Made by a program: the position numbers and the translations under genes. The notes under the pieces were generated by a model that saw only the letters and a program-made list of their open reading frames with translations, ran no database searches and had not been told where the DNA came from. From contig NC_034013.1 of NCBI RefSeq assembly GCF_000346465.2, positions 13,067,373-13,131,372 on the forward strand: a DNA stretch of 64,000 nt. The letters run 5' to 3'. The stretch is from Prunus persica. Lineage: Eukaryota > Streptophyta > Magnoliopsida > Rosales > Rosaceae. Shown piece by piece: positions 46,340 through 58,311 of the stretch (position 1 is its first letter; each line of letters begins with the position of its first letter).

Positions 46340-47543
46340 TCAAAGTGCATGCCCCTCGATATGACTTTGAAGAAAGAGAGAATTTGAGGAAATTAACTAG
46401 TGGGTTTTATGTACTTTAGGTTAGAACTTAGAACGGAGACAGTTATATGGATGAATCTTATTTAGGATCTTTGTGTTCTGATGTTTCAAAAGTTAGCTAT
46501 ATTTAACAGTTTTTACTAATCTACAATGATAAAAATCTAATGTGCTTGTAAATGGAATGTGTAATTGTATGCGTGTTTTTCAGAGCACTTTCACCTATGG
46601 TGTCATGACAAAGGGTAAGGGCATACACTATTCATGTAAATAGTCATTGCCCTACTCTTTTTTGTTTTGCTTTTCTACCCATTACCATGGCAATCCAAAG
46701 AAAATTACTATTCATATGAGATTAATTTTATTTATATGTATGAGAATAATAATAATAAAAAATGCTAGGTATGTATAAAATAAAAATAAAAACATTTTTT
46801 ACGTTGATGACAAATGTAAAGAAATCATGGGACTTAAACATTTTAAATGTTTTGATGGTGGGATTGGTCTTCTCAAATAGCCTCATCACTTTAAACTCCT
46901 TATTATAACCTCTCCCTTAAAAAAAGTTACATAGACTCACTGACGTTATTAACGATTGTGAACTATTGATTGAGATGAAATCTATACCAACTAAGGTCAT
47001 CCCCAATGGAGGCTTTAAAGCGGGCTGCTCCACCTTTGGGCTCCTATAAATGTAAACTCATGCAACAAAAAAATCCCCAATTGTCCAATTTTGAGGCCCT
47101 AAATCCTTGAGCTTCATCGGAGCTGAACTTAAATGTATGGATATGGTTGAAACTCTTGAAACTCAATGGGACCCATATGGAAGAAAAGCTTTAGCCCACT
47201 TGCTATGTTGATGACGCCCCTTGCGACTTCCGGATCCTTTCTCGCAAAAGATGGTTGCTAACCAGTTTTTCTATTTTTTAAAAAATCATTTGACCAATAG
47301 CAACACGCTTGGCTCATTGGTTTTTTTTTTTTTTGGGTGTTATAACCATGTTGAATCTTGTCCAATTTTTTATTTTTGTTTAAGTTGAAATGTTCACACA
47401 AAAAAATAACATCAATAAGTTAACAAAAAAACAAAAATAGCACCTAAATTATATTACATCATTATAAAAAATAAAAATAAAAAAACAAACCCCTAATATA
47501 GAGCCCAGGATATGGAGCCTCTCACTATGAGAGAGATGCCTTA
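46340..47543. other. LEAFY downstream region with repeat remnants
   Basis: About 46340-46600 is LEAFY 3' UTR and flank. A truncated MITE copy lies at 46803-46915. From about 46998 (GGTCATCCCCAATGGAGGCT) to about 48250 (inverse-like AACCATTGAAGATGGAC) there may be an older DNA transposon remnant within which the 47544-48162 MITE is nested. Confidence 0.4.
46803..46915. mobile_element. Palindromic MITE, family copy 2 (truncated, inverted)
   Basis: Read on the minus strand it matches the 15400-15566 element: GGAGTTTAAAGTGATGAGGC, then GACCAAT..CACCATCAAAA and a core ending TGATTTCTTTA. The far arm is missing. Confidence 0.55.
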
Positions 47544-48162
47544 GACCATCTCCAACCCAAAGAGTGGAAACTCAAATTTTGAGTTTTGAGTCCAAAAAAT
47601 TTCTCCAACCCATGTATTTTGGGGGGTGGAAATTTGAAAATTCTCAAATTTGTGGTGGAATTCTAGTTCCAATATTGCTTGAACTCAATTTTTTTCTAGG
47701 CCCAAAATCTTCTTTTTTTATTTATTTATTTCTTGGCTAGAAGCCCCGTGATGACTAACCTTGCTGGGCTCGCTGACATTTCTGTTTGGGTATGCAAATA
47801 AAGTTGGTGCACATTTCAATCTTGTTGGGCAGCGGCTATATTTTCAAAACAAATCTGATTTGCAGTTTTTTTTTTTTAAAAAAAAGTGAAATTCTATTAT
47901 ATTTTAGAATTTTAATTTTTTTTGGTTAAAATGTTTAGAAAATTAAATCACCAGTGTTGAAATAAAAAAAATGTCAAGAAAATTTAACAAGAAAAAAAAA
48001 TTTAGGGGTTAATTATCCTTAAATAATTTAATAAAGTTGCATACTCAAATTATGAGTCTACAAGGTTGGAGGAAAAAAAAATTTGAGTCCTAAAAATACA
48101 TGAATAGTTGTATTTTGAAGGGTGAAAATTTGAATTTAGCCCAAACATAGTTGAAGATGGCC
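47544..48162. mobile_element. Harbinger-type MITE with TTA target duplication
   Basis: The 619-bp element is flanked by TTA (47541-47543 and 48163-48165). The left end GACCATCTCCAAC and inverted right end GGCCATCTTCAAC form short terminal inverted repeats. Arm-internal phrases (CAAATTTTGAG/GGGTTGGA...) are partly palindromic. There is no coding sequence. Single ends with the same GGCCATCTCCAA motif followed by TAA lie at about 57050 and 57620. Confidence 0.65.
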
Positions 48163-48780
48163 TTAAGAGCCCCAAAAATTCCATTGAAGGTCTAAATTAG
48201 GCTTTATCAACCTCTTTTAGAGCTCCAACCATTGAAGATGGACTACCAATTCTTCGTGTATGTGATGATTTTAACTTAGAGCAACTCCACCCATTTGCCC
48301 TTAGCCATGGCAAGGGGGAGCTAGGGCAGCCACTATTCACGTGAATAGTAGTTGCCCTTGCAAATAGTATTTTGTGTCTCCACCCATTGCCATGGCTAAG
48401 GGCAATTACTATTCATTTTTTTATTTTTTTCACAAAGTTTTTAATGAAAATAATTAATTTGGATAATATTTTCGGATAAGATTTTCGGGTTCCTACGTAT
48501 CAAGACTATTCATAATCGGATAAAATTTCCGGATAAGATTTTTGGGTTCAAATTTCAGATGAATTTCAAAATTCAAAATTCAAATAAATTTTTGGGTTCA
48601 AATTTCAGATGAATTTCAAATTTCAGATAAGATTTTCATCCAATCAAATCAAGCCATGTGGCATGTCTATCTTGCCAAAATTTTCTATAAAACCAGAGGC
48701 TCAGCTCATAACTCTCACACCACATCTTTCTATATTTTCATTTCTCAGAGTTTAGAATTGATACTCCATTCATTCTCAAT

Positions 48781-50115
48781 GGAAGATTTTAGGAGATGCT
48801 TGGAGAGGCAAGAGCGAGAAACAAATGAGAGAAACCGCAGAGCAGATGAAATCAATGAGTTGCAGAGACAAGTCCATGAACAAGTTGTCATAGCAGTGGC
48901 TTTGCAAGATGAAGAGAACCAAGGTCGCCGCCGGAATGTGGACAGACATAGGCATTCTCGGGGTAAGAATCTTTTGGAAGATTATTTTATCCCAACTTCT
49001 TTGTACTCTGATGAAGGCGATTTAGAATGCAACTCTATCTGTTCAATAAAGCCATGCATGATATTTGCAATTATGATGCATACTTTGTTCAAAAGTGTGA
49101 TGCTGCTGGAATTTTGGGGCTTCTTCCGGAGCAAAAGCTTACAGCTGTTATATGAATGTTGGCATATGGAGCATCTGCTGATCAGGTGGATGAGATTACC
49201 CGGATGGGGAAGTCCACTACATTGGAGGCTTTGGTAAGATTTTGTCAAGCAGTTGAAACTCTATACACTAGGGACTACCTGCGTAGACCTACTCCCAGGG
49301 ACCTCCAACGGCTTCTACAAATAGCCGAAGCTCGAGGATTTTCAGGAATGATTGGTAGCATCGACTGCATGCACTGGCAATGGAAGAATTGCCCAACTGT
49401 CTTGCAAGGTGATTACGGAAATAGAAAAGGCCAAAAAAGTATCATCCTTGAAGCCATTGCTGGCTTCGACACATGGGTTTGACATGCCTTCTTTGGAGTT
49501 GCAAGATCCCAAAATGACCTCAACGTGCGGGGTCAATCCCCGGTCTTCAACGATGTATTGAGAGGCCAGGGCCCCAATATCACCTATCAAGTCAACAATA
49601 GAATGTACCAGACGGGGTATTATCTAGCTGACGGCATCTACCCGAGGTGGACCACTTTTGTCAAATCCATTCCAAATTCCCGATCCCAGAAGTAAAAATT
49701 ATTTGCTACCTATCAAGAAGGATACAGGAAAGATGTCAAAAAGTGTTTTGGCATCCTTCAAGCTCGGTGGTTGATTATTCGAGGTGCGGCCCGTATGTTT
49801 GATGAGGAGATCCTCAGAAGCATTATGATGACTTGCATTATCCTCCATAATATAATTGTGGAGGATGAGTATGATTATGATGCTTTAGAGGTCTACGAAC
49901 CAGATCCAATGAACAAGGCCTAGACACGAATTTATGAAAGGCCCATGGGGCCAAGTGGAGAACCGTTTGAGCCGGAACCATTGGTGAGGGATAGTCGTTT
50001 CATGACCCGGATGATAGATCGATATACAGAGATGCAATCTTCGTATATTCATGAAATGCGTCAAGTTCACTTGATGGAGCATATATGGGCGGTGAAAGGC
50101 AATGAAGATGAATGA
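48781..50115 (+). pseudogene. Harbinger transposase (HARBI1/ALP1-like), degenerate
   Basis: The start is MEDFRRCLERQERETNERNRR. A frame change or deletion follows near 49020, and then AGILGLLPEQKLTAVI. The catalytic core is readable: IGSIDCMHWQWKNCP (first D), YYLADGIYPRWTTFVKSIP (second D) and YRKDVKKCFGILQARW with the preceding QE (E), then MMTCIILHNIIVEDE. In-frame stops occur at about 49153 (TGA), 49480 (TGA), 49693 (TAA) and 49921 (TAG), so no functional protein is made. The transposase would cut and paste at TWA sites. Confidence 0.88.
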
Positions 50116-50431
50116 TGGAGCATAGATGCTTTGGTTATGTTTTATTTAGTTATGGTTAGGTTGTGTTGTATTTTTATTTATTATGGTTTGGTTGTGGTTT
50201 GTTATTATTATTGTGCCTTGTTTGTAGTTTTTTATTTATTTTAATTTTGTTTTGTTTGAAGTATGGAATATGTTGAATAAAAAGGTATTTTATTGAATGC
50301 TTTGTTTATTAAATAAAGAAATCCAATACAAGTCATTAAGAATTACTACTACTAAAATAAAATATATGAATTACAACAAATTTAATAGAAAACATGAAAA
50401 ATACAAATACATAAAAGGTATGCTAACTAAT

Positions 50432-51648
50432 TTAATGGTTTCCATCATTTAACCAATCCATGTTGCTAGGCCCATCATCCTGGAAAAGTCTTCTTCTCAT
50501 AACATCCCTTCGTTCTAGCTTCCAAAATTGTTTTGTTTCAGGGGACTTATGGCTTGTATCCATCGTCATGGTTTCCTGATCCGTCTTGTCCATATCTTTT
50601 TTGCACAAATACTCCCTTTCTCGTGCATACTCGGGTTGAAGGCCCAACTCGTTATCCTGCTGTTTCTGCTCCATTTCAATTATTATGCCCTTTTTCCTTG
50701 CAATTTCCTCCAAAAACTTTAAATTATTATTACTTGAATTATCCATTTTATTTGCCTTCGCAGCCTTTCAACCAATGGGCATCGGCTCCTTTTCGATGGG
50801 TGAGTCTTGACTCATAGAGGAATTGAGAGGTGAATCCGATGTCATTGAATCACGGAGTGGCGTCTCGTTGAACACAACGATGGGACCCGTCGGAATAATT
50901 ATGAAGCGTTTGCAAGATTTCACCACCTCCCAACATTCATGATGGTTGAAACTTTTTTTGCTACCCCTGGTTGCATCGAACCACATCTGTGCTTGAATAA
51001 TCTATTTAACAAAAAAATGGAAATGCAATAAATATTTAAAATATATTGAATATGCAAGTAACAAAAAAAATAATAATGGAAATGCAATTAACCTTACAAA
51101 TAAATTAGAAGTACAAGAAAAATTAAGAAACAATTGGAAATGCAAGAAATATTAACAACATATTGAAAATACAAGAAATATTAACAAAATATTGAAAATG
51201 CAAGAAATATTAACAAAATATTTAAAATGCAAGAAATATTAACAAAATATTTAAAATACAAGAAATATTAACAAAATATTGAAAATGCAATAAATATTAA
51301 CAAAATATATATATTAGGAGATTAAACTTAATAAAACAAAAATTATAAAATACTTACCTCGTTAGTACGATTTTCTCCGCTTATATAGTTGTCCATCGCT
51401 TTTGCCAAGGCATCTCTCCATTTTCCCAACTCTTTATTGAGAATTTTCCACCTGCTAGATAATGTCATCTCCGTACGAGTAGACCCCGGAATTTTTTCAC
51501 AAAATTTGGCATGAATTTTTTTCTACATATGAAAAAATTTCATCTCATTGCTGGACACGGGACGATGACAAATTTGGAGTCAAGCCTCACACAAGGAAAC
51601 ATCTTCCATGGTGCTCCAAGCCCCTTCGATTTCGATAGAAGAAACCAT
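50432..51648 (-). pseudogene. Harbinger Myb/SANT-like partner protein (ORF1), degenerate
   Basis: Two exons, about 51358-51648 and 50432-50986. Exon 1 has the SANT-like start (EGAWSTMEDVSLCEA, then SSRWKILNKELGKWRDALAK), broken by a TGA and a TAG. Exon 2 has ARGSKKSFNHHECWEVVKSCKRF-type text and, after a TGA near 50768, the coiled NAM-associated-like tail (KFLEEIARKKGIIIEMEQ...RRRLF). The partner normally brings the transposase to the ends. The intron holds a minisatellite. Confidence 0.8.
51130..51310. repeat. Minisatellite in the ORF1 intron
   Basis: About six copies of a roughly 31-bp AT-rich unit (GCAAGAAATATTAACAAAAT followed by ATTGAAAAT). Outer copies are degenerate. Confidence 0.85.
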
Positions 51649-52485
51649 AAAAATAAGAAATAAAAATACAAGGTGAAAGAGAGAAAAATGTTGAGTAAAG
51701 AGTGAATAATAGTAGAAGTATAATGAAATGTATGAGGATTGGTATTGAAAGTGAATGGTATTGATAGGTATTTATAGAAAAAAAAAATCAGAATTTTTTA
51801 GAATTTTTTTTTTCATAATTTTGTTGCCCAAAAAATACCAGCTGTTGGATTGGATTCGGTGAAGCAGATCGAAGAGCTGGGGTGTGACACGTGGCTTCTT
51901 TCCGTTGAAGATGGCGTCGCGCTGACCTCACAACATGCGGGCTTCATCTCCGGCTGAACTGGCCTTCAGGCCAGCCCGACTTGGTAGGACCCACTCCCAG
52001 CCCGAGCTTGGGCTCACCACTGGAACGAGTTTTTTTTCCCCCCCACCAGCCTTGGGCTCAGCTCATTGCTGGAGTTGCTCTTAGGGCGGAGTGAAATGAT
52101 GATTTTAAATTAGGATAAGGGGTGTGAGGGTAGGGCCCAATGTATGGATTGTAAATACGACTTCGGCAATAAAAGTTGACTTATACTTTTTATGTGGGAT
52201 GGGTCATGTTGACTCACGAAGCCAATAATTCTGTTACAAACTAGGATGGGCTGGTGGCAAAATCCGTTTCAGCCCATAAAATAGCAGCCCCGGGTGCAGA
52301 AGACGACAATGTTCTCCAAGAAACGACAGCGAACCGACAGGAGGACGAGTCACTTTGGCGCTTATTTCAAACGTGACAAAACGACGGACGTTTGGCATAA
52401 ACCAAAACAAAAAAGCGGCGCTTAAATTCAAAAGTTTAAAAATAAATTCCCTTCAAACTCAGTGTGATGAGATTCCCGCCAAATC

Positions 52486-54311
52486 ATGGGAAGCCATAGG
52501 AGATTATCTGAGACTTCTGCGCCGGAGCTCCGGTCAAAACTCAGAAGAGTCGTCTCAGGCCACGAGCAAATGAAGATCGCGTTCCACCAGCTCAAATCTC
52601 AGATCGGAATCGGTCTCTTCCAAGTATATATATCTAATTTCTCTCAAATTTTCAATTTCGTGTGAATTCAAACTGATACATATATTTCTGAAATTAATCG
52701 CAATTACATTGTTTTGTATAATCATGGAGGCGGAAGAGGTCTTCGCCTCTCTCGCAATTCCATTGATGAAGCTTGTAGGTCTCAAGACGGTGGAGATGGC
52801 GAACGAGGACCGATTCACGACCATTATCATCCCAGCAAACACCGATTCTCATCGCCAGGTTTCAATTTAAAAAACAATTCCATCGCAACGTCACCTTCTT
52901 TTTCTTATTTTTTTTAACAAAATCTAATTTAAATTAATCGCAGAGTTTCGGATCTGGATCATCGGATCGGAACCGTCTCTCTGTGAAAGAAGAGATCTGC
53001 GCTGCCAAGGCCGCCATGGCAGGCAAGCTCGTAATGGAGAAGCAAAAAGATCAGCTGATTCAGCTGATCCGGATTCTCAAACGAATCGAGACTCAAGTCA
53101 ACGCTCGCCAGAGCCACATGGTCCAAACCCTAACTCACCGTCGACTTTACCTCCACAAGTTCTTCCACAGAGCGATCGATTATCTATCCACCGTTGACCG
53201 CGTTGACCACCAGACCTTTCGAATTTCAGTATTGAAGCTCCTCCGAGCAGCGTTTCACGAAGTGGGTGCGGTGCTGGGCTCGGTGGAGAGCGATGTGGAG
53301 GAGCTTTTGCAGGATTTGGGCGCGCAGATGTGTGATCCCATGGTAGAGTACGTGGAGGGTGTTAAGGCTGATTTGAGTGATGGGGGTTGTGTGAGGTTAG
53401 TGGGCTTGGTGAAGGAGATGGCAATGGCAGCGAGAGAGGTGAGGGTTGAGTTGGAGGCGGCGAGGAACAAGGCCTCGGTTGCAGAAGCGAGCAAATTTGA
53501 GGCTTTGAGTAGGCTCCGTGAAGCAGAGGACAATGTGAGCAAATTGAAGGAGTGTCTCAAGTTGCTGCCTGAGCCCAATAAGGCTTCTTCTGCCAAAGTA
53601 ACCAAGGCTTTTGCTCCACACAAGGTACCAGCCCTTGTCTTTGTTGCATTTGAGATTTCAATGTTGGATATGCACTATTGCTCCTATTAGTTGCAGTGAC
53701 ACATTAGAAGATGACATCTAATCTAGTTAACTAATAATTACTTAGTGAATTTGAGTAAAGCTAGAAGCATTATGTTTGTTAACCATATTAGTTGATTTCA
53801 TAATTTTGAAACTAGCATGTTGTTCGTCATAATAATTGATGTAATAAGTACATCTCAACTGTCGCATCATATGATTGGTTACTAATGTAGTTGTTTAACA
53901 TTTTTCACACCATTTAGCCCTTATTAGCTACTAAAAACCCTTAACTCTGTGAGATGCATACTTAAATCTACTATGTCCTCTCTGTTTTTTTTTTTTGTTC
54001 ATGCGAAGTTTCTAGGCATGGAGAAAGAACAACCAAACGATGAGAAGCTGTTGTGGGCGCTGTTGGAAAAGAAAAGGAAGTATCAAACACCAGAGAGCCC
54101 ACCTGGACCCAGCAAGCTTCTTCCCCTTCCATCAATTTATAAGCGCCAAAGATCAACCAGGGCAAAGCCAACAGTAGTAACTAGGACTTATTCACCGCGT
54201 GCAAGAACCACTCCACGTTTGGATGCTCGGATACTATTGGGCTCATCTCCTTCGGCGACAATTCAGAAAGCTGCTCCACTCAAGCAAATCTCTCCCAAAA
54301 TGCATGCTTAA
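52486..54311 (+). CDS. Unrecognised plant protein with coiled coils
   Basis: Four exons, join(52486..52623,52730..52858,52944..53624,54009..54311), all phase 0, give 416 aa. The start is MGSHRRLSETSAPELRSKLR. Exon 2 is used from GCGGAAGAGG (acceptor ATGGAG). The middle is helical (KDQLIQLIRILKRIETQVNAR, RRLYLHKFFHRAIDYL, LLRAAFHEVGAVLGSVESDVEELL). A coiled coil follows (VRVELEAARNKASVAEASKFEALSRLREAEDNVSKLKECL), and then a basic, proline- and serine-rich tail (YKRQRSTRAKP, RTYSPRARTTPRLDAR). I do not recognise the family. Exon structure and open frames argue for a real gene. The tail and coiled coils recall cytoskeleton- or chromosome-associated proteins, but that is a guess. Confidence 0.72.
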
Positions 54312-57300
54312 CAAGGTGTGGATTTTTGCTGTTTATTTCTCAGTTTCAATGCGTAGGATTTGGACTTGCCCAATGAGCATGCATAAACCATTTTCTCTGT
54401 TTTATGTTTGCGTGCTGTTTTTGTCCTTTTCAGAACTTTTAATAGGGTCAGGTCAGGCCAGGGGAATAGGAGACAGACAGAAAAGTGGACAAACTTTGGT
54501 GGGTTTAGAGAGATTGGGTTTAAGATAATATCTTGGACCTGAAAAGTTTTATTCCAAAAAATGTATAGTTTTATATTAATATCCACTATTGATAATGGGG
54601 AAATTTGAGTCTCTGGATAAAAAATATTCAAAACTACCCATGCCTAGCTCTACATTTTGTCACTAGTTTCTATGCAGAATGGGAACTATTTCTTTATTAC
54701 TTGGAGAATATACATGTATCAGATTCGATGCCATCTTATCCCCTGTCGCCGAAAACCACATGGTCCACTGAGAATACATGGTCGATGCTCCAATAGAAAA
54801 TGCAATAGACAAGAATTTCTCACAATTCAGTATCATATTATAATTTTGATACGTGTAATGCTTGTGCACAAGATTGACATGCTTTTTATGTATGTTTCAT
54901 TTTAATCATGTCATTTAAAAAAAAAAAATTTAAGTTTTAATCACAAATAGAACAGGCATGTTTGGATCCGTTCTCCTCCATCAATAGCATTTTTTATTTT
55001 TAAGATGCACTGTAGGCTTTTATTTGTAACTTCCATTCTCTCATATAAAAAAAGAAGAAGACTATTTTTGAACTGCAACAAAAATTATAATTAAGAATAA
55101 AAGTAATTTTTTATTTTTTAAAAGGGTTTTTAGGTTTAATGGTCATTAAATTTTGACTCGATTTACATTTTAGTCTCTCAATTTTCGAAATCGTTCATAT
55201 AATCTTTCAACTCTAATTTCGTTAAGACCAATGATCCTATCTTTAATTTTATTATCTTTTATATTAAATATAAAGACAAAATAATATTTTTATATTATTT
55301 TTAATTTCCACCTTTCAAATATTCACTTAAAAAATAAACATAAAAACTGAAAACTGAAAAACCTTCTTCTTATCCTTGCCACAGTAGCCATAACTCCTTG
55401 ACCAAACAGAAAAATGAAGACACGTGTGATTTGACAACGCATATTAGGTGAAAAAAAAGTCAAGAAGCTGATAATGATGGTGTTGTTTTGGTGAATAATA
55501 AAAAAGAGTTCTGGTAAATGAATCTTAAAATTAATCGAGTATATTTTAATATTAAATTTTTATTAAATTACTAATTTATCATAATATAAAATGACTAAAA
55601 AGAATTATTTAATTGCGAAACAAATATAATTTTAATAAGTACATCACTTATTATATTTAACCCTAATCAAACAATCGCCATAGTTTTATCGTCTTTAGCC
55701 TAACCCCTTAGTCTTTCACTGGACAACAATACCGTCCACCACATCATCGTCGTAGAATGGAGGAAATGCAACTTCACTGAATATGATATTTGGTGTATTG
55801 GCTATTGAAAAAGAGGTACAACTTCCCTCATATGTAGTTGATTTGCCTGACACCAATTTTTTTTAAAGGAAGATAACGGCTTTTGGGTCAACAAACTTTT
55901 CTTTTGGCCGATTGTTAATAATATGAACAAGCTTGTGGCTAAAGATCTTAGATGGGTCGATTGCATATTGGAATTTAGTCTAAATTGATTTGTGTTTCTC
56001 GTGTGCTCAATGTCCCAGGAAAAGCAATAGGGAAAATAAAATAAAAATAACTAAAACATGTCTAAACACAATCATATATTCAATTTGGAGCGATAGAAAC
56101 AAATCCACGGAGGTACCAGAACACAACAAGGTGGGTTTGGTAGTTTGATAGTGTTTGATAGCAAATTCTCGAACGAGTTTGGTGTTGTGTGATAAAAGTG
56201 TAGGGTATACTAAATGTATTTTTGATAGTTAAATATGGTGTACTTAATTAATTTTATATTTTAATTTAAATATTATAATGTACTTAAATCATATAATATA
56301 CTAAATTAATTTTAGAGTTGATTTAGTAACACTTATAAAAAAATAGTAGATATTGGTCACAACAACCCAGCTGCTGACCACCATTAATTGCTCTCGCAAA
56401 TCCGGGGATTTGGTTGGATTGCTTTAAGTGGCACTTTTAAGATACAGAAGATGGACTTTTTGAGTAATGCATTTAACTTTTCCATTTTAGAAGATAAATA
56501 TAACTAAATTACTAAGGTGCAATGACAAAAAAAAAATATGCACCTTTGATTTCCAATAATGCCCATGTGCAAGCTCTTTAACTACCACAGTGCCATTTCA
56601 AAAGTAATTCCCTTTTGTTTTTTCTAATGCTCAAAAAAGGATGGGTTTCATGAACAATACTTTTTTATAATTGTTTTTAAACAACACTTGAAAAGTTGAC
56701 CACATTTATTATTTAAAAAGAAAAAGAAAAAATGGAGTGGATAGGTCTGACCTCCAACGTCATTGCCAACAATTTTTCATATTTTTTTCTTAAATACTAC
56801 GAATTGAAACATTCAAAAGGCTTTTAAAAATCTATATTTATCAATGTTGACTGTTGAAAAGCGCATGGATGAGCCACACTACAAATTTGGCCTAGGCCAA
56901 AGCTGAGCTACATTTAGTCCAGTTTGAGGGCTAAAGGGACACATGTGGCCCTTCAAATTTGGTCAAAATTTTGGTTAGCCCATGGCTGGAGATGAGTTTT
57001 GCATTATTTTAAGACTATATTTGGGATATAGCGCATGGTTGGAGATGGCCTAAATGTTAGTTTGCAAAATTAAGGCAATTATGAAGTCATGTGCAGTAAT
57101 TGTTAGTTAAGAATATCGATTACCTTCATCCACGATTCAATGTATTTTGTTCCTTATGCTTCATTCTCTTATTAACAATAAATAAAGGAGACTTTTCCAT
57201 CACATATAATAAAGAAGAAGCTAACATCAACTTCAGTACAGGCATAAGTAAGGTTCCTTATGCTTCAATTTTGTTTTAGAAAAATCGAACTAAATGAATG

Positions 57301-58311
57301 ACATACACAATAACAAGTATACTTTTGAATGTTTACACGTATTCATTACATTGATTAAATTTATCGAATAATCAATAATTATTAACATTAACAAAAAATG
57401 ATCGTTATTTTGTTGATATAAAGATTTATCATATATATATAAAGCAAAAAAGCATAAATGATGAAACATTCAAAAGTTTTTTAGTCAAGGCAATAGCTGG
57501 ACTGGTATTTGACCTCAAATTTGGGTTTTCCCAAATTTAACCCCTTAATTTTCTTAGGTTGGAAAATAAATTGAGCTAAAATTTGAATTTTTTTGGGTTT
57601 AGCCTCATGATTTGGAGATGGCCTAAGTGAACTATTTTTTCCGTGCAAAACATGAATCACAATATGTACATAATGCAACTTACTCAATAATTTTAAATAA
57701 ACCTTAAAATTCCAAATATATAGTTTTCAAACAAATTTAATCTTTGGTGTATTTTGTCATCCCAATGTCTTTTTTTAGCTTTTGTTTTATAAAAACAAGT
57801 AATATATAACAAAGAAACTTCATGGCAGAACAATAAAGGCACGAAGAAATCATGGGTAGATTCGTCATTACTGCACTAAAATATAATTAAATCATTATGT
57901 AATTTTATTTTTCGTAAAAGGAAATTGTATTTTATTATTTGTATGTGGGAAAACCTGGCCAGGATCGTACAGGCGAAGCGCACTCAAACAAGTCGGAAGC
58001 GGGATCGACATTTGGCACCAAAATTTGAAATCAGTCAACAAAAACACTTTTATTTGACTTCTACCAACGTGCACCATTCCATGATTGACACGTATCAACT
58101 TCTGTAGACCGCGGCACACCAGATTACCTCCAAAATTTCAAAACCACTCCAACACATTTCAATAACCCGCCGTCCCTCAATCTCCCTCTAATATATACAT
58201 TCCGAGTCTTTCCAAATCCATCGCTCCTCCAACGTCTTTCCCTCACATTGTCCTTAAGTCTCTTACTCTCAGGCGCATTTTAACTTCCCTGTCCTTATCG
58301 TACAGTCCTCC
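54312..58311. other. AT-rich intergenic region with repeat remnants
   Basis: No gene supported in 4 kb. It holds a copy of the 1-700 repeat (about 56770-56830), single MITE ends GGAGATGGCCTAA at about 57050 and 57620, a stretch TGACTCGATTTACATTTTAGT typical of decayed transposons at 55150-55200, and the likely ORTHRUS promoter and leader after about 58130. Confidence 0.5.

Larger units (their letters stand above)
48279..52080. mobile_element. PIF/Harbinger DNA transposon, two-gene, decayed
   Basis: The 3802-bp element has perfect 11-bp termini GAGCAACTCCA (left at 48279; inverted at 52070-52080) and TTA target duplications (48276-48278 and 52081-52083), the hallmark of the superfamily. It has the standard two convergent genes: a DDE transposase on the plus strand and a Myb/SANT-like DNA-binding partner on the minus strand. 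Both are broken by stops. It lies between LEAFY and the next gene. Confidence 0.9.

Noticed and set aside
46998..48250. Larger transposon enclosing the 47544-48162 MITE
   Set aside because: The ends resemble each other only loosely and the flanking trinucleotides (TAA and TAC) do not match, so it is mentioned but not called.
55690..56110. Possible gene remnant with readable short frames
   Set aside because: Frames are broken every few codons and no family could be recognised.
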